A stretch of 64,000 bases of DNA from Ditylenchus dipsaci (taxonomy: Eukaryota > Nematoda > Chromadorea > Rhabditida > Anguinidae): positions 124,001-188,000 of the forward strand of contig SADC01001387.1 in the NCBI GenBank assembly GCA_004194705.1, in the 5' to 3' direction. This document shows, piece by piece, positions 22,922 through 35,299 of the stretch (position 1 is the first letter of the stretch; every line of letters begins with the position of its first letter). Under the pieces are notes generated by a model. That model ran no database searches, was not told where the DNA came from, and saw only the letters and a program-made list of their open reading frames with translations. The translations under genes and the position numbers were made by a program.

Positions 22922-23807
22922 TACCTGAATTTCTTCATGCTGTACCACCAGCTAACAACAGTTTGTTCAACTTCTGTCTTTTCAGATTGAACAGAGGTGA
23001 CGATTTCAAGAAATGGCCAAACACCATTGGGGGGACCAAGGCAAAAATGACCAAAAGCCACAGGGAGACCAAGGTTAAAAAAACAAAAAATTTCGAAAAA
23101 TGTCTTTCCCACACTTTTTTGTGCCTTTTATATTGTTTCACGGCCCAAAATATGCTTAGATCTTGAAATGAACCTTAGAAGGCTTTTGTGTGCTAGTAAA
23201 CACTACCAACCAACCACCACTAACCAAACCTCTAACACTGGATTTTACCCTGCCCATCACTCGATTGTAATTTTAACACATTATTTAGACCTTCAGCTCT
23301 GGATAGATAGTATACTTAAGCCGTTGGCTTTTCAGCACTAGAGATTTTCAATATAAGTATAAAATTATAAGTCGAATTTTCAGGCATCGGTTTTCGGGCA
23401 CAATGAGATGGAAATAACATTTTCAGTATATTTTATGATTATTGAAAGTTTGAAAATTAAAAATTTTACGGCCAGCTTGCTAATTTCTCTGCGTTAAATT
23501 GAAATTCGCGATGAAAATCCGAATAGGGTATTATAAAAAATGAAGTAATTAGCATTTTTCACAATAATTTAAATTTGGGAAAAAACATTTTTTTAAAGCG
23601 GGTTTTCTAGACTCTTCTATGAAAAAATCAGCAGTTCTGAAACGAAAACACAATTCATACCATTTCTTATGACAGCAAATATTTACAAAAGATTGTATGA
23701 AAATAAGTCAAAATAAAAACTTATACAGTCAAACTCCGTTGTAGCGCTAAACTCGACATATGGCGAGCTTGAGTTTGATTTATTTGTTTTTTGAAACTTT
23801 GATCCCG

Positions 23808-24172
23808 ATATCATAATTACTGATTTCCTGCAGTAAATAAATAGACAGGAGTATTTCTCGGTGTTACTGCAACTGTAAATTTATTTTTTGGATCGAAATG
23901 TAGTCCTGAATCTCGTATTTCTAGTCAGGTGTCATCAACTGGCTCGATGTGTTAAGAAAAAAGTCGAGGAAAATTTGTTTTTTTATGAAACTACTGGTTA
24001 TTTTTCAAAACCAATTGTTCTCTAACTTTCACCTATCACATCGAGCCATTAGATAGTTTCTCAGAAACAATATTCAGGGCTACATGTTGATCTGAAAAAA
24101 ATATTTTACAATTCTAAAAACACCGAGAAATACTCTTGTTTTTGTATTTGCTGCAGGAAATCAGTAATGTCA
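23808..24172. mobile_element. Inverted-repeat element in the kinase intron
   Basis: ATTACTGATTTCCTGCAGTA and GAGTATTTCTCGGTGTT on the left recur as complements near 24115-24170. A second pair (CATCGAGCCA and complement) brackets the centre. No coding capacity. Confidence 0.7.
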
Positions 24173-24427
24173 GTATGTCTGTTTTTATCAGTATGTCTGT
24201 TTTTTACAGTTCTGCCTACTTTTTATTTGAATTAGTTTATTATTGTCTTCTCGCTGACTTTTGTGCCTTTTTCCTCGATTTGGAGTCTCATTTGAATATT
24301 TGTCGGCTACTCCGAAGAAGCGTCGTATGATAGTGACTGAGGAAAAAAACGATCATAAAATGTTTCTGACAAGACTAATTTATTTATTTACGCTTCATTA
24401 TTTCTTCATTATCACATTTTTTGTACA

Positions 24428-25836
24428 GGGCTCGCCAAATTTTCGCCGAGATTATCCTTTGAAATTGATTTTGTCTCGAGCAGATATTTTTTGTATTCGG
24501 GAGAGAAAACTTTAAGCAGCAGAATGACACCGTACACATCATTTTTTGTTCGTTTTTTTAGTTATTGCTGAGCTCTCAAACGTTTATTTGATTTTTAGCT
24601 GAAAGCGTGTTATGAAATCGATCGTAAAGTCTGGACTGTCATATGGTACGAAATTCATGGATCTCCACAGCGAGTTCAAATCGATTATCGCGGAAAAAAA
24701 CTCTAGAGCTCCAAACGACAAAAGCCTTCGCCAGTGGTGAAAAAAGCTCTTCGAAACAGGTAGTGTCAACCATAGCTGACGCCTCTGAAAAACCACCGCC
24801 GCCGGCGTAAAAATGTTGCTAAATTTCACCGCCGCCGCCGCCACCGCCGCCGCCAGCTAACGCTTCACTGTCAAACAAATTTTCTGTTTAATTATGTTTG
24901 TCATAGAATTATATTTCAGCAAGAGAACAGTAAAATTCTAAATTATGTAATTTTATCATATTTTCGTAAGATGACCATTCAAAACAAGCATTGTTTTGGT
25001 ACTTTGTAAAATTGTCCTGTTGGAGTCTTTCTTCCTGAAGAGAGCATAGCCATGATACTGAATAGTCTTTCCACTCTTGCACTTGTAGCTCGCGTTGCTA
25101 AGATGTCAAAGAAATCGAAGTATATGTCTAGAAGGTCAAGCTGTACTGTAAAATGTACAAAACCAATTTGCTTTTTACCTCAATTCTGGACTTCTAGAAG
25201 TCTCATGGATTACAAGTACCAAGAAAAGCATCGCTGCTACCGCCGCCACCACCGCCGCCGCCACCGCCGCCGCCACCGCCGCCGCCACCGCCGCCGCAGC
25301 CTAATTACTCCGTCGCACCGCCACCGCCGCCGACCTCATTTTCAGCCGCCGGCGCACCTCATATTTTGCCGCCGCCGCCTGACGGCGCCGCGGCGGTGGC
25401 GGTGGGGGCGGCGGCGGCGGCGATCCAACTATGGTGTCAACAGAAGGAAGAAAACCTGAACAAAGTCAGTTGATGTCTTGTTTTTTTATTTTTGATGGGT
25501 TTCAACAGTTTCAACGGAATAAGCAGTGCTCTGAGTGTTCGAACTCTAGACTTTTTCTGTACTTCGATTTGAACTTGCTGTGCAGATCCAAGAATTCCAT
25601 ACCATACGACAGTCCGGACATTTTGATCGATTATATACGACATTTTCAGCTAAAAATCAAATAAACGTTCAACAGCTCAGCAACAAATGTAAAGATGAAC
25701 AAAATGAGATGTGTACGGTGTCATTCTGATGCCTAGAGTGTTCTCTACCCAATACAAAAAGGATGTGGTCGAAACACAAGGAATTTAAAAAGACATGGTA
25801 AAACAAATCTCAGCGAAAATTTGGCGAACCTGTACT
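24428..25836. mobile_element. 1.4-kb palindrome with GCC-rich centre
   Basis: The outer arms match inversely: CTCGCCAAATTTTCGC with its complement near 25815-25832; CACCGTACACATCATTTTT with its complement near 25690-25718; CATATGGTACGAAATTC with its complement near 25593-25610. Inner arms on both sides carry CCGCCG repeats (24785-24855 and 25226-25425). Lies in the large kinase intron. Confidence 0.75.
25226..25425. repeat. GCC/CCG trinucleotide-rich array
   Basis: Iterated CCGCCGCCA-type units over about 200 bp. It is open in several frames (poly-Pro or Arg/His-rich), but this follows from the repeat and is not evidence of coding. Confidence 0.8.
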
Positions 25837-25854
25837 TGGGCAAGACTCCATATA

Positions 25855-26311
25855 CAGTCGACACTCGATATAAGGACACTCGATATAAGGACACTCGATA
25901 TAAGGACAGAATTCGTCCCGCCTCGGGTCAGACACTTTTTTTAGCCCGATTTTCGAAAAATTTCACCGGTTTTGTTTTGTCAGTCTGGTTCCAAATATCG
26001 CAAGGATTCCGATTTTGCCGATCGTTTTTCAGAAATCCAGATTTTTTTCTTCTAAAAAAGCAAAAACTCGATATAAGGACAGGGATTTTTGAAAAAGCCT
26101 GTGTTTAAATCGAGTTTTTGCTTTTTATAGGAAAAAATCTGGATTTCTGAAAAACGATCGGCAAAATCGGAATCCTTGCGATATTTGGAACCAAACTGTC
26201 AAAACAAAACCGGTGAAAATTTTCGAAAATCGGGCTAAAAAAAGTGTCGGACCCAAGGCGGGAACGAACTTTTGCCGGTCCCCTGAGTGTCCTTATATCG
26301 AGAGTCGATTG
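25855..26311. mobile_element. Pogo-like palindromic MITE, TA-flanked
   Basis: The left terminus CAGTCGACACTCGATATAAG is followed by two further copies of ACTCGATATAAGGAC. The right terminus complements it (CTTATATCGAGAGTCGATTG). TA lies at 25853-25854 and 26312-26313. The arms match almost to the centre near 26090, which itself holds a diverged internal ACTCGATATAAGGACAG. Confidence 0.85.
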
Positions 26312-26549
26312 TAACTTCATATTCGTAATTCTTGACTCCGAATTCATAAGAAAGCCGGCTGTTTTTTTGATTCTGAAAAAAAAAAATTTCGAACCACAGG
26401 GGGGGGGGCGGTATCGTTGTTTTTTAGTGAAAATTTGAAAAATTTAAATTGGAGCCTTTGAATTTTAAAGGGAATAAGGGCTGTATAGGGCAGGGAAGGG
26501 AATAAAAAGGGCCATTTTTATGGCAGAACGTCAGAAATTCAAATGCCTG

Positions 26550-26870
26550 TATTCTTCGATCGCCTCACCATGTTTTTTAACTGAGCCGTGGCAAAAAGAG
26601 ACTCTATATGCATTTTTTGATCAAGAGTACTTTTCGGAATCATGTCTAAGGTAAGTGAGTGCACGCATCTCCAACTCTCAAGCCCCTGCGCCCCTTCGGG
26701 GCGCAGGGGCTTGAGGGCTTGAAGTTGAGATGCGCACACCCACATACCTTAGACACCAATCACTCTAAAGTGACTCTGGATGCATAAAAAGCATGCATAC
26801 CAGAGTTTATTTATGCGGTAGGCCCAATATTCAAAACTATGTTCAACATCTTTTTGTTCGTGGGCACTGT
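26550..26870. repeat. R1 dispersed repeat, well-preserved copy
   Basis: Best readable copy. In order: GAGACTCTATATGCATTTTT, TCGGAATCATGTCTAAGG, TAAGTGAGTGCACGCATCTC, a GC hairpin (CCCCTGCGCCCC with its complement), GAGATGCGCACACCCACATA, CCTTAGACACCAATCAC, GCATGCATACCAGAG and ATTCAAAACTATGTTCAACA. AAG followed by GTAAGT on the left and, on the other strand, AAG followed by GTATGT on the right give inward-facing 5' splice-site consensus. Other copies lie near 5.7, 8.9, 10.1, 15.8, 16.6, 18.9, 21.8, 22.7, 43.6, 46.2, 51.5, 54.5, 60.7 and 63.4 kb. Confidence 0.85.
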
Positions 26871-26914
26871 GTGATTAGTGGCCCCTTTTATTCCCTTCCC
26901 CTCCCTATACACGG

Positions 26915-26995
26915 TACGTGAAAAATTTGCCCGCGCCATAATTTGCCCGCGGCCATAATTTGCCCGGACATAATTTGTCCGCTGCTCAAATTCTA
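26915..26995. repeat. Short-word array (AATTTGCCCGCGGC type)
   Basis: ATAATTTGCCCGCG-like units occur about four times in 80 bp, next to the R1 copy. Built like the arrays at 44820, 58690 and 60200 but with different words. Confidence 0.6.
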
Positions 26996-27523
26996 GAATG
27001 AACATGAATGAGTTATACACTTAAATGACTGCATTGGGTTTCGATTTTATTAGTTTCGTTTTCGGTTTTTTCCGTTCCAGCGGACTGCCATTGGCATTCC
27101 AGCGGCAAATTGCTGCTTCTCCACCAATTGCCACTCTTATCGAAAATCAATAACTTATTTCATTCAACATGCATGTATATAGTCTATCGACTGCTTTGAC
27201 TGTTCTCTACTTTTATCTTTGAAAAGTCACCGTCAACATACCACATTCAAACCCTTATTTTTGACGTAAAATGATGTGGTAAATCCTGTCTGATAGGACC
27301 AAAACTGCGATTTCACCCACAGTATGAACAGTATATACCGTTCGACAGAGCAGAAAAAACTGCGCCAAAAATGGCAATAATAAAAAGGCGGTCAGGGTGT
27401 GAAACATAAGTTCAAAAAAACCAGACTTTGCTAATTAAGAAAAAATCTTGATTACATTTTAAATTAAGAGCGGCTGAGTTAAATTTATAAGCATAAATTG
27501 AACCAACATTTTTTTCCAGCTAC

Positions 27524-28638
27524 GGTAAGATTCCAGTAACTGATCAAGGGATCCTCCTTTGATCATATCCATCATGATAAACACTGATTCGTCATTCTTA
27601 ACTTAAGTCATAATTCAAAAAAATCATTCAATAAAATTTTTCTTGAATATTTTTAAAATGAAGAAAAGAGAATGCAACTTCCTTTATTTTTTGCAGAAAT
27701 TAAAAAGGAATCGTATATTAAAAGCCGCCAAGCAAATCTTTGCGACATCGAACATAATTTTTTTGCAATTTCTACGATTAATCAGCAATCGAGTTAATTC
27801 ATAGCTATAAATATTGAGATTTTTTCGCTCTTCCTTTAGATCAACTTTTTACAGCAGCTTGACTAACTTTTTGTACTATAGACCATTAGCACAGACAATG
27901 AGGTGTCTCCATTCTTATCTGTGGCATTGGAAATCCTCGTTCAAGGTGTTCGGCCAGCAAAAACCTCTACTAGTATCTTTAAGCTGCGTTCCGCTTTCCA
28001 ATGTCACTTTTGGAGAAATCAAAGAAGTAATTAGTCAAAAGAAGTTTGACTCCAATAAACTTTTTGACGACCACCCATTTTCTTTTCCAACTCAAATAAT
28101 AGGTTTTTAATTTCAAGCACCCAGAAATCTCAAGATCTTATTCCGAATTTTCCGATTTTTTAGGATCCAAAAAATAGAAGCGCCGGACTCTATTAGAGGA
28201 AATACGGTATGTCACAAATTTCTGAACAATACTTACATATTCAAATCCAACCATTTGAACAACATTAGGAAGTTTATGTGTTTTTATCAGTGCTCTTACT
28301 TCGTTAATAACCGAGTTCATGATCTGTTCATCAATAATGTCATCGTCCATACCTTTTCTATGAATAATTTTCATGGCAAACTCTTTGCCGTCACTTTTCT
28401 TTGTACCTTTTCTACATATCCAACTTGTCCTCTTCCTAATAATGAGCCGACATCTTGAATTCTTTCAATATCTGACAATTTAAGGGTCTTTATTTCCTTA
28501 ATTTTAAAATTAATTTCTGAGCTAAGAAAATTTTTAAAAACCTGAAACTTTTCAACATTCTTTGTGGAGTTTTTCCAAATTTCGCTGTAAGTTACTTTTG
28601 ATATCAGGTTTGAAAACATAGTATATTTGAGACCCTTC
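27524..28638 (-). CDS. Protein kinase N-lobe exons, STE/MAP2K-like (one base missing)
   Basis: Exon 28237-28638 follows acceptor TATATTTTAG. After a lead region it reads KLSDIERIQDVGSLLGRGQV, then GYVEKVQRK, the glycine loop of a protein kinase. The ATP-binding Lys lies in FAMKIIHRKGMDDD, reached only if one A is added to the A4 run after QRK (giving SDGKEFAMKII). The alpha-C region INEVRALIKTHKLPNVVQMV and FEY follow, then a GTAAGT donor. Exon 27524-27596 continues NDESVFIMMDMIKGGSLDQL, the beta-5/hinge region; GGSLDQLL is typical of MAP2K-type kinases. ATP-dependent Ser/Thr/Tyr phosphorylation is inferred from the family. The substrate is unknown. The likely catalytic loop is at 21222-21384 after a repeat-filled intron of about 6 kb. 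Confidence 0.7.
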
Positions 28639-29645
28639 CTAAAATATATAAACTGATTAATACAGGGCAGTGCTTCTTAAACACTCGAGTTCTGAATTCT
28701 TGCCTTTTTGCAAGAAATTTTGCGACGCCATGTATAAATCTTTGCAGTTTATTGATTTTGTTGATTATTTTAAAACTTTTAATAATATTTTCGTAAAATT
28801 TCACTTTAAGAATTAAATTTTAATAAAACTTGAAAATGTTGTAAAAACAATTCAAAAAGTTTACTAAATTATCGATCAAAACGCAAAAAAAAGATTAAAA
28901 CTCTTTTCTTCTCTATTTTTTTTTATTTTCTTCGTTTTTACGTTATTTCTTGCGATTTCGGTCTGCATTAGTTTGACTTAAGTGAAGAAAAAGAACTTCC
29001 AGTTTTTTTTCAATGATTGCATAGGTAAATCAAAATGTCGTAATAAAATCTATAAAAATATAACTTTTTGGTATACTTCATAGATAATTGGAAATCGATT
29101 TTCTTGACAACAGTTGACTTTTGTCGTAGGGTATACTCACTGTACCAACCCTCGATACAGCGATCCGTATAAACGGTGGAATGTGAAGGAACTGTACAAA
29201 TGTGAAGAAACGTCACGACGAAACTGCCCAGGGTGTGGCAAAAAAAATACTAAGTTTTCAAACTTTTCGAGACAAGAGCTTTCGAGCACCAGTAAAACTC
29301 AACAAAAAATTCTCGATTTTAGTCAACTCTTTTATAAAATCACCGCTACCACGATTATTACACTTAACAAAACAACTTATTAGTCAGAATATTCCAAAAA
29401 ACAACATGAAAAACAATGCAATAACGATGTTATTGTACGAACATTCTTTTTGTTCTCTTTTTTCTGTCTGCAAAATTGGAATCCTTGCAATATTTCCGAC
29501 TAGACTGACGAATCACATTTGGCAAAAAAAGAGAAATGAGCTCAAAAAAACTGTCGAACCCTAGGTAGTAACGAACTTTTGGGGTATTTTTTATAGAGCG
29601 TCGACTGTATTAGCAAAATACCTCTCTTTTGCTATATTGCTTTTG

Positions 29646-30344
29646 GCGCTATCACGGTTGATAAAAATTAGTTTATTTAAAAGGGAATTCATAAAAAACG
29701 GGTTTGACCAAAAATAGAATTGATCAAAAACCGGATTTCAAAAAAAAAAGTTTTTTAAACTGTTTGGCAATATGAAAGTTTGCGATATTTTGGTTTCATC
29801 AATAATTAGTTTAATAATTGTTCATCGCTATTCTGGATATTGGGTTTTTCTTAAAGTTTCGAGTTACATATACTGTAATTGTCTTCAAGCGATTGCTGAT
29901 CGAGATTTTATTGTAATTTTCACTTTAAGTGCTCTAAATGAATCTCGAAGACCAATACAGTAACCCTGATGAAGCAAGCAGCTGCGATGTAAGTGAGCAT
30001 TTATGGTAAAGCAACTGTGAAAATGGCCATAATTTGACAATATTTCGGTCGTTTGGCCGAACTCATAAAAACCGGCTAGTTGCTCATTTTTCAAGATTTC
30101 ACTATCTCTGAGATACCATTCAATTCTAAAATAAACTGTGTAAATTCGTCGAGAAATCTGGATGAACGTATTTATTGACGAATTAAATATTTATAAAACT
30201 ATTTTTAAATAAAAACTTCATATTGGTCAAACAAAAATATAGAAAAATTTTTTTTTTTTTCGGTCAATTTTAGTATTAATTGATTTTTCCCGTTTTTATA
30301 ATTCCCTTTTAAATAAACTAATTTATTATCAACCGTGGTAGCGC
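29646..30344. mobile_element. Inverted-repeat element, ends GCGCTA
   Basis: GCGCTATCACGGTTGATAAA and TTATTTAAAAGGGAATT at the left are matched by complements at the right (AATTCCCTTTTAAATAA, then ATTATCAACCGTGGTAGCGC). About 110-bp arms, 700 bp overall, no transposase seen. Confidence 0.8.
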
Positions 30345-31670
30345 CTAGCTTTTTATGACGTGCTTTTGGTGACTTAAATTAAATCGTTGTCAAAATGAGA
30401 AGTACTTGTACTCAAATATAGAATTAAACTTCGGCCCATGGAGACCTTTTGAATTATTTTACAAAGTCACATCTGCACCACTTCTGATTATTTTTCAGAA
30501 ATTGATGACGAGGGATTTAACCAGAGCTAACCTTATTTGATTTTAAAAAGCACAAGTTAATAGTGAAAAAAAATTTGGTTCATATATTTTTTTTAAAGTT
30601 TTCGGAATTTTTTTTCGATTGCATTTGTGAAGACATTTTTAGACAGAGTCGCACTATACCAAATTAAAAAAAGTCACACTTTATGGTGGGTAACTTTTGT
30701 GGAGCTTCCTTCTCTTCCTACCAAATCTTATCATATTATATCATAGTCACACTAAATCAAGCATCAGCTGTAATATAAAAGTAAATACTATAGTAAAATC
30801 AGTCCTTCTTATCCTTTTTTCTAAAAATCATAAACAAAATTTTTTCTGCGTTGTACAACAAGGGGAGGGGCGAGCAAATTTAAAAAATAGAAAAAAAAAC
30901 ATAAAATCAAGATATTTTTTGAGCAAGAATTATTGTTGTTCAATAATTCTTTGTCGTTAAAAAAATCTGATGTTTGGCTGTTTTCATTTTCTCAAAATTA
31001 CTTTTTCTTACCATGTTAATGTGTCGATGTTGTTCAGCAAAAAATTTTTATTTTAAGAATGAGTTTTTTGCAAACTTTTGTGTCGGTTTTTTCACATCAA
31101 TAAGTGTCATTTTCAAATGCAGATTTGTATTAGAAGTATGTGTCACAGTTAGCTCTGAAATTGACCAATGCCTTCTAAAGTCTTTTCATTTCCTGTGATT
31201 GTTTTAAACTGATCTAGAGTTCGTCTAGTCTAAAAGGTATTTTTCTTATTTTGGCTTATAAAGTAAACAATAGACTTTGTCGGGTCCAAATTGCCGATCA
31301 GCGTGCGCAGTGGGAAGCGGAGATAGAAATATAGGTTCACCCCTTTGGTGACCTTCAAATATGATAGGAACAGATCCTTAGCTAAAATACAATTGAGGGG
31401 CTATTCGAGGCGGAGAGGAGCGCTAACTCACAGATCGTGCCTGGAAACCAAGACCCGTTACGCCCAGCTTAATTAACTGAGTCGTATTTCGTGCCTTTCA
31501 CTTGACTATGACTCTAGGCCTTCGAGATACACGGGCCTCCGGAAAACTGGGGATTGCTGGGTGAGACGAATAGGAGTAATACCACAAATTTATGCACCTC
31601 AAATTTGGGTAATTAAACCCTCAATATAAAACATACAAAAAATGCATCATTATTAACAACAAATATATTT

Positions 31671-31945
31671 TTCTCTGACTCTCTAACTCGATTTTGAATT
31701 TTTTCAAATATTCAAAAACTTTTTAAAACTTGAAATTTGTTGTTAAAACATGATTCACTAGTTTAAGCAGAAAAAACTGTCCGTGAAAAAGTTTTCTCTG
31801 ACTCTCTAACTCGATTTTGAATTTTTTTGAAATATTCAAACACTTTTTAAAATTTGAAATTTGTTGTTAAAACATGATTCACTAGATTAAGCAGAAAAAA
31901 CTGCCCGAGAAAAAGTTTTCTCTGACTTTCTAACTCAATTTTGAA
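31671..31945. repeat. Tandem repeat, period about 123 bp, 2.2 copies
   Basis: TTCTCTGACTCTCTAACTCG begins at 31671, 31794 and (diverged) 31918. Each unit contains AAAACATGATTCACTAG and AAGCAGAAAAAACTG. Confidence 0.85.
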
Positions 31946-32924
31946 ATTTACCGCAAAATTTAAGATACAGAATGATTTATCAAAAATCATTCTGTAAAGT
32001 GTTTTTGTGGCTCTTGAACAATATGGCGCTGAAATTTAACTGTAACGCTCAATATTTCATTTAACTTTAACCAGTTTGAGTGGTAGAAGTGCATGCCAAC
32101 TTTTAAAGATGACCTCACAAGTGTTTAGAGTCAAAGGCTAACTTTTCTTAAATAACCTGATAAGTTGTTTATATCATTTTAAAGAAGAGCTTCAGGTCTA
32201 CAAAATGTTTTGTTGGAATAATTTTGCAACATAAAAATTATTACTTAAAATGAGCTAGGAACTTCTTCGCGAACTTCTGAATCACCCATTATAACATAAA
32301 TATAAAACATAGAAAATCTTTAACAAAAATATGTTAGCAAAAAGACCTCTCTCCTGCTATATCTTATTTACAAATTTAAAATTGTTGACGTATTTTTTAT
32401 CGATTTGAGCCGTTCTCTAAAATTATTCTATTTTTTGCTGCTATCAACATCTTATTACCCATGCCCCTTCTGAAAAATTTTCATGAAGAGAACGCTTTTA
32501 TTCTCCTTTCTATGAAATAAAAATTTAGAATCCACAAAAAGTCACATCACTCTTAAAAAATGGTAAATCATAAATTGAGTAGTAATACTAAAATTATTGA
32601 AATATTATACAGTTCAATCTCGCTTATTTGAAACTCTCGTTTATCGATCACCCAAATATACTTGATTTGGTTGAGTGACTTATTGCGTGTCAACTGACCA
32701 TACAGTTTAGTGAAACCTCGTTTATGCGACAGCCTGAATCCATCCCAAAAGTATCGGATGACCGAGAGTAGGCTGTACAACATTCGTGACATTTGGCTAC
32801 AACCTTTTTGAATTTCGGCTTTTTCACGTGATATTTTTATATTTGAATGATGGGAAGAAGGCAAACAAATTAAAAAGTGCAACCAATTAAAAAATATTTT
32901 GATGTTAAAAGACCATAGCCGTCC

Positions 32925-33090
32925 CCGACAACGAGAATTTCGAATGTTTGAATTCGCGCGAGACAGTTCTTTTTCGTCTTCATTGTACTCTTTTGAGTCA
33001 TTCGAAGCAAGTCAAAAGAGTACAATGAAAGACGAAAGAGAACTGTCCCGCGCGAATTCAAAACATTCAAACATCTCGTTGTTGGCGACG
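32925..33090. mobile_element. Hairpin MITE with GAATTCGCGCG arms
   Basis: ACAACGAGA, TGTTTGAATTCGCGCGAGA and ACAGTTCT are mirrored by AGAACTGTCCCGCGCGAATT and TCTCGTTGT. The arms are about 75 bp. The GAATTCnCGCGnGAC word also forms the ends of the element at 61453-61760. Confidence 0.8.
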
Positions 33091-34621
33091 TCTATGTTCT
33101 TTTTCGCTTTTTCGTAGTCATTTGGGGTATATAACCAGTGGAGTCGGTCATTTCATTCTTAGGTTTTGTGCTGTGGTCAGCGGTTGTGTTGGATCAGTTT
33201 TATGGTTTAATTATTTTACTTCGCTGGATCGTTCCGACTGTATTGGTTCAGCTGGCTGAATCAGTCCAATTGGAGAGATTGTCCAAGTGTATTGATCCAA
33301 CTGACTGGATTAATTTATCTAGCCCTATATATGACGATGATATTAACATTCCGAACCCATAATTTTACATTAATTGCTAGTACAGGGTGGCGCAAATATT
33401 CGCCGGGTTCGTTACGCTCATATCTTCTTGCATTAATCGTGTCTAGGCGAGATATTTTTTTTAATTTGAAAGAGGACACTCCGGGCAATCGTATGACATC
33501 GAACATGCATAATGGCATTTGAAAAAAGTCAACGAAAAGAAAAACAAATCTTGTCACCCGAGAGGAGGCCCAAAAAATTTAGCCCCTCTCTGAATGAGAT
33601 CCAAAAAATTTAGCCCCGGGGCTAAATTAGAGGAAATACGGTATGTCGTTCTGAACAACATTTATTTTAAATAGTGATTTTTCAAAAAGTAGGTTTTAAA
33701 GCAAATAAACAATAAGATAAGAGCAAATCTGGTGTGAGAATATTTGTTTTCACTAATATCTTTAAAGGTAGGGTTGGTTAATGATAAATGACACCACAAA
33801 ATTACAAATAACTAAAAATTTGTCATTTGAAATTGTATTCTAGCAGAAAATATTGGTGCAGACCTTTTTTGCAGCTGATTTACTTCTTTTTTAGTTGATT
33901 TTTCGTTTTTCGCAGCTGATTTATTTCTTTTTAGAATCAGCTACAAAAGCGGAAAATCATCTGCAAAAAGACGAAAATAAGATGCAAAAAAGGTCTGCCA
34001 AATTCTTTGTAGTGTGAAATTGTTAAAAGGAGATCCCCACCCTGAAATTTAAAAAATTTGGTCTCGGTCTTTGGTGGAAGTAAGTTTCGATTTAGTTCCT
34101 CTGCTTTAAACCCTAAATCTCTGATTTTCTAAAATCTTCAAGTGAAGAATGATATCTGTTAAGCAGCTTAGATTTAGGACTACACGATGTCATAAAATTT
34201 GAAAAAGTTAACCTACTCTTTGGGTGAAAAAGAGAAAAGTTAAAAGGGAAATTGGTACTACAAATGTACCAGTACTCTACAAAAAATTACTGCATTATAC
34301 AACTATATAGTAGTCAGACTGCGTCACATGTTTCAGAGGCCGACTTGAACCACGATTTTAATTTGAAAAAAATCTAATGAAGCCATGAATTTCTGCTTTA
34401 GGAGAGATGAAAGTCACACACACCGTACATCCTCTATTAATCCCTCACCCCTCATTTTGTGATTGGGACTGCAGAGTTAAGGTCATTTTTTATTTTAAAT
34501 TTCAAAAATTTTCAGGGGCTGAAAAATAATCCCTCATGGGGATTCAAAGAGGTTGTACGGTAAGCCGCAGAGTGTTAAGACATTCCACTTTATCTTGGCC
34601 TAATTCAACGTCATCTTTGTT

Positions 34622-34787
34622 CAGTCGAACCTTGATATAAGGTCAACCTCCATATAAGGTCATTTCTTAATCAGCTTTAGTTTAACGGTAGAGAAAATAA
34701 AGAAAAGTTACTCTCAATATAAGGTCACCTCGATATGAGGTCACCTTTTGGTTAGTCCCAAGGTGATCTTATATCGAGGTTTGACTG
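34622..34787. mobile_element. Pogo-like MITE
   Basis: CAGTCGAACCTTGATATAAG at the left; complement CTTATATCGAGGTTTGACTG at the right, followed by TA. ATATAAGGTCACC units iterate inside. A related half palindrome follows to about 35140, ending in TTATATCCAGGTTCGACTG. Confidence 0.75.
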
Positions 34788-35299
34788 TACTAGTTGTTTT
34801 ATTTGGATGAATCATTGCAGAAATTATATATACTTTTTTACGGATCCGATTTTACTGATCGTTTTTCAAAGACTAAAATGTTTTGCTATTTAAAAAACAA
34901 AACCTAGATACAAGGCCTCCTGTTTTCAAAAAGGGTGGCCTTGTATCTAGGTTTTGTTTTTAAATGGCAAGACGTTTAATTTTTTGAAAAACGATCGGTA
35001 AAATCGGAATCCTTTCGATATTTGGGACCAGACTGTAAAAGCAGAAACGGCAAAATCTTTCAAAAATCGAGATAAAAATATGTCCAACCCCGAGCGGGAG
35101 CGAAATTTGGGGTGGTCTTATATCCAGGTTCGACTGTATTTCTACTTTAGAAACTTCAATATCCAACACTGCTTGAGACTGTCCATGAACTTCTTGTGCT
35201 TAAAACGACGTGTGACCATTTAGTATTTCCTGTTTATTGCGTTTCTTTAAATTGACTTTTCACTTTCTCTATGATTTTACTATTTTCGTTTAAAACTAC

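Noticed and set aside
25052..25459. 135-codon Arg/His-rich frame
   Set aside because: Produced by the CCG trinucleotide array, which is open in several frames.
27690..28110. Plus-strand frames inside the kinase intron (e.g. DNEVSPFLSVALEILVQGV)
   Set aside because: Protein-like, with plausible acceptors, but two frames compete, no domain is recognised, and the strand opposes the clear kinase exons; not strong enough to call.
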